NCBI GenBank assembly: GCA_027056615.1
Contig: JALUKJ010000215.1
Location: forward strand, 1-10,391
Source of the DNA: Campylobacteraceae bacterium
GTDB lineage: Bacteria > Campylobacterota > Campylobacteria > Campylobacterales > Sulfurovaceae
Length of the DNA stretch: 10,391 nt
Direction of reading: 5' to 3'
Shown: positions 4,912 to 10,391 of the stretch, in pieces
Layout: every line of letters starts with the position of its first letter
Position numbering within the stretch: position 1 is the first letter of the stretch
Notes under the pieces: generated by a model
Told to the model about the DNA's origin: nothing
What the model saw: the letters and a program-made list of their open reading frames with translations, nothing else
The model's database searches: none
Program-made: the position numbers and the translations under genes

Positions 4912-7239
4912 GTGTTAGGTAAAATAAAAAACTCAATAATAGATTTTTTGGGTACAGACATAAAGACCGATAAGTACAAAAAAAGAGATGATGCTAAGTT
5001 TGGAAAGATTTCTAACTTTAAAACACCAGATGAATGGGTGCGTAGTACCTGTGGTTACTGTGGTGTTGGATGTGGGCTTTATATTGGTGTTAAAGATGGA
5101 CGACCTGTCTACACTAAAGGTGACCCTGCTCACCCTGTGAGTAAGGGAACGCTTTGTCCTAAAGGGTTAACAGAACATGAGATGGTAGACTCTAGTAACC
5201 GTGTAACAACTCCTATGATTCGTAAAGATGGAGAGTTACAAGCTGTAGAGTGGGATGAAGCCTTTTCTTATACGGCTAAAAAGTTTCAAGATATTCAAGC
5301 AGAGCATGGTAAAGGTGCTGTTGCATGTATCTCTACTGGGCAGTTTTTGACAGAAGACTTTTATACTTTGGGTAAATTTGTGCAACTAGGACTAGAGAGC
5401 AATAACTATGATGGAAATACTACTCTGTGTATGGCTAGTGCTGTTATGGGGTACAAACAGAGTTTTGGTTCAGATGGACCACCTGCTAGTTATGAAGATT
5501 TTTCTCATGCTGATGTAATAATGTTGATTGGTGCAAATATTGCCGATAATCACCCAATTTTAAAACTTCATATTGCTAAAAACAAGAAAATAACAGGTAA
5601 AAAACCAACCATCATTGTAGTTGACCCTCGTCACTGTAAAACAGCAAATATGGCAGATATATTTGTGCCATTAGCACCACGAAGTGACTTAGCGTTGATT
5701 AATGGACTTTGCTATATTATCTTTGAGCAGGGTTGGGAAGATGAGAAGTTTATAAAAGAGCGAACAAGTGGTGCTTTAGAGTTTAAAAAGCATATTATGA
5801 CAAACTATCCACCTCAAGAGGTGGCACATATTACAGGTATTGATGTAAAAGAGCTTTACCGTTTAGCTAAAGTTTATGCCTCAGCAGATAAAGCTATGAG
5901 TGCATGGACAATGGGGGTTAATCAAAGTTCTATTGGAACAGATACTGTTTCGGCTATTTGTAATTTAGCTCTTATTACTGGTAACCTTGGAAAAGAGGGG
6001 GCTAGTCCTTTTTCTATTACAGGTCAATGTAATGCTATGGGAACACGTGAGTTTGGTTTTACCTCTTCTATCCCTGGTTATAGAAACTACTACTCTACAC
6101 AAGATAGAGAAGATTTTGCTAATATTGTTGGTGTGCCAACAGAGCTTATTCCTACTCAAAGAGGGTATGCTTATCCACAGATTATTGATGCTATTGATAG
6201 AGGGGAGATAAAAGCTCTTTGGGTGACAGCTACCAATCCATTAGTAAGTTTTCCTGACCAAATAAAATTGCGACGAGCATTAAAAAAGCTAGATATTTTG
6301 GTGGTTCAAGATGCATTTATGTCTGAAACAGCCCAAGAGGCAGATGTAATCTTCTCGGCTGCGACTTGGAGTGAGAAAGAGGGAACTTACACTAACTCAG
6401 AGCGTAGATGTAACTATGCTAAAAAGGCTGTTGAGCCTTTAGGTAAAACCATGAGTGATGCAAATATTGTTATAGAGTTCTCTAAACAGTTTGATGGTAA
6501 ATATGAGTTACTATTTAAAGATTTTAAAACAAGTCGTGATATTTTTGAAGAGATGAAACGGGTAAGTAAAGGTCAACTATGTGACTACTCTGGAATGAGT
6601 TATGAGAAGATAGAAGAGTTAGGAGGGATTCAATGGCCATGTAATGAGCAGTATCCAGAGGGTAAAAAGCGTCTCTACACTGAGGGGTTTGATTGTCCTA
6701 CCGATGATGGAAAAGCAAAACTTTTGGTTGTAGATTGGCAACCCTTGAGTGAGTCTTGTAATCCTAGCTTTCCTCTAAATCTTAATACAGGTAGAACAGT
6801 AGAGCAGTGGCATACACGAACTAAAACTAAAACTATTGGATTGTTAAATGACTTAGCACCTGAAGCGTGGGTTGAGCTAAATCCTAAAGATGCTAAAAAG
6901 CTCAAAGTCAAGAGTGGAGATAGAATCAAAATAGGTTCAAGTCGTGGAAGTGTTGAGGATTTGATTGTTAAAGTGACCGAAGTAGTTCGAGAGGGAGACT
7001 GTTTTGTTCCTTTCCACTTTAGTGAACAGATGATAAATAATGTAACCATTGCAGATTTTGACCCTAAATCATTTGAGCCTAATTTTAAACAGTGTGCTGT
7101 TAATATCTACTCTGATGCAGAGCCTGAGGGAATTAAGATGGAAGAGACTAAGATAGCAGGAGCGTTAGAGGAGTCTATAGCTTCTGTAGAGTTTACTAGT
7201 GAAACAGTATCTCAAAAAGAGTTAAATCTAAGATTATAG
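4912..7239 (+). CDS. narB: Assimilatory-type cytoplasmic nitrate reductase, molybdopterin catalytic subunit (NarB/NasA-like)
   Basis: 775 residues of the DMSO-reductase (Mo-bisMGD) superfamily, predicted to reduce nitrate to nitrite. A [4Fe-4S] motif C47-x2-C50-x3-C54-x27-C82 opens the molybdopterin oxidoreductase domain. C173 in the motif TLCMASAVMGYKQSFGSDGP is the expected Mo ligand, as in NarB/NasA/NapA; formate dehydrogenases use Sec or Cys in another context. Further family signatures are WTMGVNQSSIGT, FSITGQCNAMGTREFG, WVTATNPLVSFPD, SEKEGTYTNSERR and the C-terminal molydopterin-binding stretch LNTGRTVEQWHTRT. There is no Tat signal, which argues for a cytoplasmic assimilatory enzyme rather than periplasmic NapA. 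It is somewhat longer than cyanobacterial NarB because of a roughly 40-residue N-terminal extension and an acidic C-terminal tail. The start is GTG with AAGGGG 6 nt upstream. No electron-transfer partner, nitrite reductase or transporter gene is adjacent. The family is secure; the exact subtype and symbol are less so. Confidence 0.85.
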   Translation: MLGKIKNSIIDFLGTDIKTDKYKKRDDAKFGKISNFKTPDEWVRSTCGYCGVGCGLYIGVKDGRPVYTKGDPAHPVSKGTLCPKGLTEHEMVDSSNRVTTPMIRKDGELQAVEWDEAFSYTAKKFQDIQAEHGKGAVACISTGQFLTEDFYTLGKFVQLGLESNNYDGNTTLCMASAVMGYKQSFGSDGPPASYEDFSHADVIMLIGANIADNHPILKLHIAKNKKITGKKPTIIVVDPRHCKTANMADIFVPLAPRSDLALINGLCYIIFEQGWEDEKFIKERTSGALEFKKHIMTNYPPQEVAHITGIDVKELYRLAKVYASADKAMSAWTMGVNQSSIGTDTVSAICNLALITGNLGKEGASPFSITGQCNAMGTREFGFTSSIPGYRNYYSTQDREDFANIVGVPTELIPTQRGYAYPQIIDAIDRGEIKALWVTATNPLVSFPDQIKLRRALKKLDILVVQDAFMSETAQEADVIFSAATWSEKEGTYTNSERRCNYAKKAVEPLGKTMSDANIVIEFSKQFDGKYELLFKDFKTSRDIFEEMKRVSKGQLCDYSGMSYEKIEELGGIQWPCNEQYPEGKKRLYTEGFDCPTDDGKAKLLVVDWQPLSESCNPSFPLNLNTGRTVEQWHTRTKTKTIGLLNDLAPEAWVELNPKDAKKLKVKSGDRIKIGSSRGSVEDLIVKVTEVVREGDCFVPFHFSEQMINNVTIADFDPKSFEPNFKQCAVNIYSDAEPEGIKMEETKIAGALEESIASVEFTSETVSQKELNLRL

Positions 7240-7326
7240 GCTCAATAAGATAATATTAGTCAACTACTTATATATTTATCCTATTTTTAGATAAAGTACA
7301 AAATCTTAAATATATAAGGCTATATT

Positions 7327-9105
7327 ATGGGAATCAATCAGATTGAAGAGCTTAATCAAAAAAGATTTAAAAAACGGCAAGAGGTTGAAAGTTTTTTAAA
7401 TAATTTCAATGACATTATTAGAGATAGAAAATTTAACTTTAATATAGAAGATATAATCTTTGAGTTAAAAGGATTAATAGATAAGTTCAGTAGAGATACC
7501 ATTAAAATCTCAATTTTTTCAGAAGTAAGTAGTGGTAAAAGTACATTTTTAAATGCGTTGATTTTTAACAAACCTATTTTAGAGTCTAAAATAGGGGAGA
7601 CAACTGCTAAAATATTTCATATTAAATATGGTAAGAAATATACTATAAATGGAATAGAGAAAGAGACTCTTGTAGAGATAAAAGAGCAGATAGCCCAAGA
7701 GAATCGTAAAAACTTAGATATGATGACAGAAAATCAGAATTTAATGGAGACTCAATCTCTTATTACTCTACCACATGAAAATCTGAAAAAAGGGATAGAA
7801 CTCTATGATACTCCAGGTTTTGCTAGTATAAAAGAGAAAAAAATTCTCACAATGCTTAAAGAGGTTGTAAGTCAATCTGATGCAATTATTTTACTACTAG
7901 ATATTTCACAAGGAATCAAAGAGAGTGAGCGTCTTTTTATTAAGAAAATACTTCACAATATTCAAATAAATAAACGCTTTATAGTCCTAAATAAGTATGA
8001 TAGTATAGTCAATGAAGATGACCTTGCCATTAAGTCTAAAGAGGAGATAGCACAAGAAATATCAATGCTTATAGAAGAGATAGAGAATACACTTCAAATG
8101 CTTCAATATGACTCTACACAAAAGATAAATAGCTTCTATCTCTCTGCTAAAAAAGCCCTAGTAGGAAAAATACAAAATAATACTAATAAATTAGAAGAGA
8201 GTCGTTTTCCTATCTTTGAAGAAGAATTTTGGAGAAGAGTAGTTGAAGCAAAAGATGAGGTGTTTGAAGATAATATTAAGGCATTTCATAGAGTTAAAGA
8301 AAATATAAAAGAGGGGTTAAAAAAAGAGAGAGAGATACTTCAAAAGAGACAAAAGAGACTAGAAATAAAACTAGCTTCGTCTATGGAGAGTCAACGTAAA
8401 ATTTTAACATTAGAAAAAGAGATTGAAAAATTAAAAAAACTTAAGAGTAGTAACAGTAAAATAAAAGAGACTCTTACCTCACAAGAGTATATAGTTCGTG
8501 AAGATATTATATATATATTAAAAGTCAATCTAGTGTCTGAACTCTCTAATATAAGATATTTAGATAAATTAATATTTTGGAAATTAAAAGATAGATACAA
8601 AGAGAGTATTGTGTTAGTTATGAACAATGCTACCTCCTATATTATAGAAAAACTTAACTCTTTTATCTCAAATAGTATGGAATATAGAAAAGAACTAGAT
8701 GATATTTTATGGAGTATAAATCAAAATATAACCGAACCATTAGTTCCCACAAAGCATGACAAAAAAATAGATTTAGAAGAGATAATGAAGAGGGTTATTG
8801 ATAAAATGGAGAATTTTATATGGTGGGATATGTCTACTTTTTTTGCTCTTTTAATATATGATACATTTACTAAAGAGAGTGAAATATTAGAACCATCTTA
8901 TGTTGAGTTAATGCGAGAAATATCTGATATAAAAAGAGATTTAAGTATTGAACTTTTCAATAAAAAAATTCAAATAGAACAATATATCTCTATAGTAGAA
9001 AATGAGATAGAGAAGATAAAACAGAGTAAAAAAGAGCAAGAGAATTTAGAGAAAAAGATTAAAAAGGTTGCTCTTTTTATTGATGATATTGATAAATGGA
9101 TTTAG
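7327..9105 (+). CDS. Bacterial dynamin-like GTPase
   Basis: 592 residues. The GTPase domain covers roughly 58-290. It has a G1 loop SEVSSGKST at 65-73 (K71, S72), a likely G2 threonine at 92/93 (ETTAK), a G3 DTPG at 161-164, and a G4 NKYD at 222-225. The SSGKS form, and the long insertion between G2 and G3, are typical of the bacterial dynamin family that remodels or repairs membranes. The first Gly of the usual G-x4-GKS loop is Ser65 here. Long helical and coiled-coil regions follow at about 322-378 and 536-580, with a hydrophobic patch WWDMSTFFALLIYDTF at about 499-514 that could be a membrane-contact paddle. No real transmembrane hairpin is evident. Start ATG with AAGG about 9 nt upstream. 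Many Campylobacterota carry such GTPases as adjacent pairs; only one is present here. It lies 87 bp after the nitrate reductase gene with no clear terminator between, and 26 bp before rsmG. The cellular role is unknown. Confidence 0.8.
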   Translation: MGINQIEELNQKRFKKRQEVESFLNNFNDIIRDRKFNFNIEDIIFELKGLIDKFSRDTIKISIFSEVSSGKSTFLNALIFNKPILESKIGETTAKIFHIKYGKKYTINGIEKETLVEIKEQIAQENRKNLDMMTENQNLMETQSLITLPHENLKKGIELYDTPGFASIKEKKILTMLKEVVSQSDAIILLLDISQGIKESERLFIKKILHNIQINKRFIVLNKYDSIVNEDDLAIKSKEEIAQEISMLIEEIENTLQMLQYDSTQKINSFYLSAKKALVGKIQNNTNKLEESRFPIFEEEFWRRVVEAKDEVFEDNIKAFHRVKENIKEGLKKEREILQKRQKRLEIKLASSMESQRKILTLEKEIEKLKKLKSSNSKIKETLTSQEYIVREDIIYILKVNLVSELSNIRYLDKLIFWKLKDRYKESIVLVMNNATSYIIEKLNSFISNSMEYRKELDDILWSINQNITEPLVPTKHDKKIDLEEIMKRVIDKMENFIWWDMSTFFALLIYDTFTKESEILEPSYVELMREISDIKRDLSIELFNKKIQIEQYISIVENEIEKIKQSKKEQENLEKKIKKVALFIDDIDKWI

Positions 9106-9131
9106 TGAAATAATAAGTTAAGGAAAATAAA

Positions 9132-9665
9132 ATGAAAAAACAGTTAAAACGATTTACAGAACTTCTGTTAGAGTGGAATAAGATTCATAACTTAACAGGT
9201 GCAAAAACTCCTGCTGATGTTGAAAAAAACATTGATGACTCTTTGTTTCCTACTACATTTATAGATAAACCAAGTTCAATTTTAGATGTTGGAACAGGAG
9301 CAGGGTTTCCTGGAATGATTTTAGCGATTGCTTATCCTGATGTAAGAACAGTATTATGTGAACCTAGACAAAAACGTGCCTCTTTTTTAAAATATGTAGC
9401 AATGGAATTGGAACTATCTAATGTTGAAGTAGTTAAAAAGAGAGTTGAAGAGTATCAAAGTGAACCTTTTGGACTTATTAGCTCACGAGCTGTAACCGAT
9501 ACTAAAATGTTACTAGAGTTGACAAAACATCTTCAAGATGAAACTACACAATTTCTTTTTTATAAAGGTGAACATCTGTTCTCTGAACTAGAGTTAGTGA
9601 CAGATGAGTTAGATTATGATATAATCGAAAAAAATCAACGAAACTATTTATATATAAAGGGTTAA
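9132..9665 (+). CDS. rsmG: 16S rRNA (guanine-527-N7)-methyltransferase RsmG
   Basis: 177 residues of the GidB/RsmG family, which uses S-adenosylmethionine to methylate N7 of G527 in 16S rRNA. Visible signatures are the N-terminal WNKIHNLT at 15-22, SAM-binding motif I LDVGTGAGFPG at 51-61, the acidic residue at the end of strand 2 (CEPRQKRASFLK, E77), and SSRAV at 117-121. It is shorter than the E. coli protein (about 207 residues) because both ends are trimmed, as in other Campylobacterota. The start ATG has AAGGA 7-8 nt upstream. It leads a tight run with the next two genes (1 nt and 3 nt gaps), so these three are probably co-transcribed. Cytoplasmic; loss in other bacteria gives low-level streptomycin resistance. 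Confidence 0.93.
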   Translation: MKKQLKRFTELLLEWNKIHNLTGAKTPADVEKNIDDSLFPTTFIDKPSSILDVGTGAGFPGMILAIAYPDVRTVLCEPRQKRASFLKYVAMELELSNVEVVKKRVEEYQSEPFGLISSRAVTDTKMLLELTKHLQDETTQFLFYKGEHLFSELELVTDELDYDIIEKNQRNYLYIKG

Positions 9666-9666
9666 G

Positions 9667-9918
9667 ATGTGGTTAAGATTACTTATTCTTATAATTGCAG
9701 GTGTGGCACTCTACCGATTTTTTGGTGGTAAAGTTCCATTTTTAGATAAAGATTTTTCATATAAAAGTAAAAAAGTAAAAGAAGAGGAGTCTGACTTTGC
9801 AAATATAGAACCAACCTCCTCTTGTGTTGTTTGTGGAACTTATGTTACCCAAGAGGATGCAATAATCCATAAAAAAAGAACTTATTGTTCTACTGAATGT
9901 TTAGAGAAGGCAAAGTAA
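9667..9918 (+). CDS. Small membrane-anchored zinc-finger protein, PP0621-like
   Basis: 83 residues. One N-terminal membrane helix (about 2-20: WLRLLILIIAGVALYRFFG) is followed by a charged linker (25-50). A C-terminal finger follows with C53-x2-C56-x17-C74-x3-C78, in the sequences CVVCGTYV and YCSTEC. This four-Cys pattern resembles TRASH/treble-clef metal-binding fingers and the PP0621 family, in which a short membrane anchor carries such a finger. It probably binds zinc; its partner is unknown. The start is ATG one base after the rsmG stop, with AAAGGGTTAAG just upstream, so translation is likely coupled to rsmG. Confidence 0.75.
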   Translation: MWLRLLILIIAGVALYRFFGGKVPFLDKDFSYKSKKVKEEESDFANIEPTSSCVVCGTYVTQEDAIIHKKRTYCSTECLEKAK

Positions 9919-9921
9919 TTT

Positions 9922-10296
9922 ATGAAGATTTTTGGTCATGATTGGATAGAGAGTGAACATTTTTATGCTATAAGTAAAGCTAGTGATATTAATAAAACAC
10001 CTGCTAATGCTCTATTGAAAGTAGAGGGTGGACTATCAGCTTCATTAACACTTGCAAAATATTGTAAATCAAATAGACTACGTTATGCTATAGCCGTAGA
10101 GAGTATAGAAGAGGCAATTTTTGCTAATCTTCTTGAGGCTACCTATATCTTATGTGAAAAAAAATTAGCAAAAGAGATTATGCCAATAGCCCAACACTAT
10201 CTCTTTGATACACAAGTCTTAGCTTATATAAAACAAGATGAGATAGAAGAGATGGCTAAAGTTGGAGTTGATGGAGTGGTAATTGTCTATAGGTAA
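9922..10296 (+). CDS. Conserved protein of unknown function downstream of rsmG
   Basis: 124 residues, no signal peptide or membrane segment, so cytoplasmic. The sequence alternates beta strands and helices: KIFGHDWIESEHFYAI at the start, RYAIAVES-IEEAIFANLLEA in the middle, and GVDGVVIVY at the end. This suggests a small alpha/beta fold, perhaps related to TIM-barrel or Rossmann pieces, but no catalytic motif was recognised. The gene starts with ATG 3 nt after the previous stop, in a GAGAAGG-led context, and belongs to the rsmG cluster. Linkage to rsmG and the small zinc-finger gene may be conserved within the group, but this cannot be checked from here. Confidence 0.7.
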   Translation: MKIFGHDWIESEHFYAISKASDINKTPANALLKVEGGLSASLTLAKYCKSNRLRYAIAVESIEEAIFANLLEATYILCEKKLAKEIMPIAQHYLFDTQVLAYIKQDEIEEMAKVGVDGVVIVYR

Positions 10297-10340
10297 AGAG
10301 TCACCAAAACTAGCACAAAATAGACAATGCACTAGCTATA

Positions 10341-10371
10341 ACTATAACTAATTATAAAAAAAAGTTATAGT
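10341..10371. terminator. Stem-loop after the rsmG cluster, weak candidate terminator
   Basis: ACTATAACT at 10341-10349 and AGTTATAGT at 10363-10371 form a 9-bp perfect stem with an A-rich 13-nt loop, 45 bp after the last stop codon. The stem is AT-rich and no T-run follows on the plus strand, so it is a poor intrinsic terminator. It could instead be an operator or chance structure. Confidence 0.25.
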
Positions 10372-10391
10372 CAGGCAACCCTGTAATAGTC

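Noticed and set aside
4933..7049. Open frames on both strands inside the nitrate reductase gene (4933-5133, 5965-6159, 5987-6211, 6675-7049)
   Set aside because: The nitrate reductase frame carries all conserved motifs through these stretches; the others lack motifs and plausible start signals.
4912..7239. Periplasmic nitrate reductase NapA or formate dehydrogenase
   Set aside because: No Tat signal peptide, and the signatures around the Mo-ligand Cys, NQSSIGT and EKEGTYTNSERR fit the assimilatory NarB/NasA group better.
7275..7295. Hairpin TTTATC/GATAAA between nitrate reductase and GTPase genes
   Set aside because: Six A/T-rich pairs with no following T-run; too weak to call a terminator.
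7356..8627. Minus-strand open frames within the dynamin-like gene (7356-7571, 8391-8627)
   Set aside because: Leu/Ser/Ile-rich translations typical of the reverse of Lys/Asn-rich coding sequence; no independent support.
1..10391. CRISPR array, tRNA or rRNA genes, insertion sequences
   Set aside because: No regularly spaced repeats, cloverleaf, rRNA motifs, transposase or terminal inverted repeats were seen.

Overview
The window is AT-rich, has short Shine-Dalgarno-led intergenic gaps, and looks like a member of the Campylobacterota (the Sulfurimonas/Sulfurovum/Arcobacter side). The basis is the protein style: Lys/Asn/Ile-rich proteins, a short RsmG, a PP0621-like small zinc-finger membrane protein behind rsmG, and NIT/PilJ-type sensors. 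This placement is inference from composition and gene families; no rRNA or other phylogenetic marker is present except RsmG.

Layout. Positions 1-374 (+) hold the C-terminal end of a protein that starts outside the window and resembles a parallel beta-helix. Positions 473-4560 (-) form a compact three-gene operon. It is transcribed from a TATAAT promoter near 4655 and encodes two small exported helical proteins with PilJ/NarX-like motifs, followed by a large membrane hybrid histidine kinase with a NIT-type (nitrate/nitrite sensing) periplasmic domain. A divergent intergenic region of about 350 bp (4561-4911) carries promoters in both directions and a perfect 20-bp palindrome. Positions 4912-7239 (+) encode a cytoplasmic molybdopterin nitrate reductase of the assimilatory NarB/NasA type. 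Positions 7327-9105 (+) encode a bacterial dynamin-like GTPase. Positions 9132-10296 (+) hold a tight cluster: rsmG, a small membrane zinc-finger protein and a conserved protein of unknown function.

How the parts may work together. The most interesting unit is the divergent pair made of the sensor operon and the nitrate reductase. Two exported PilJ-like proteins and a NIT-domain kinase facing a nitrate reductase suggest an extracytoplasmic nitrate/nitrite sensing module. The kinase has no partner response regulator in the window, so its output is unknown. All four P-box-like motifs in the two exported proteins carry Gln where the PilJ/NarX consensus has Arg. The ligand could therefore be something other than nitrate, or the binding chemistry could differ. 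The dynamin-like GTPase and the rsmG cluster look unrelated to the nitrate theme; rsmG and its two followers are probably co-transcribed.
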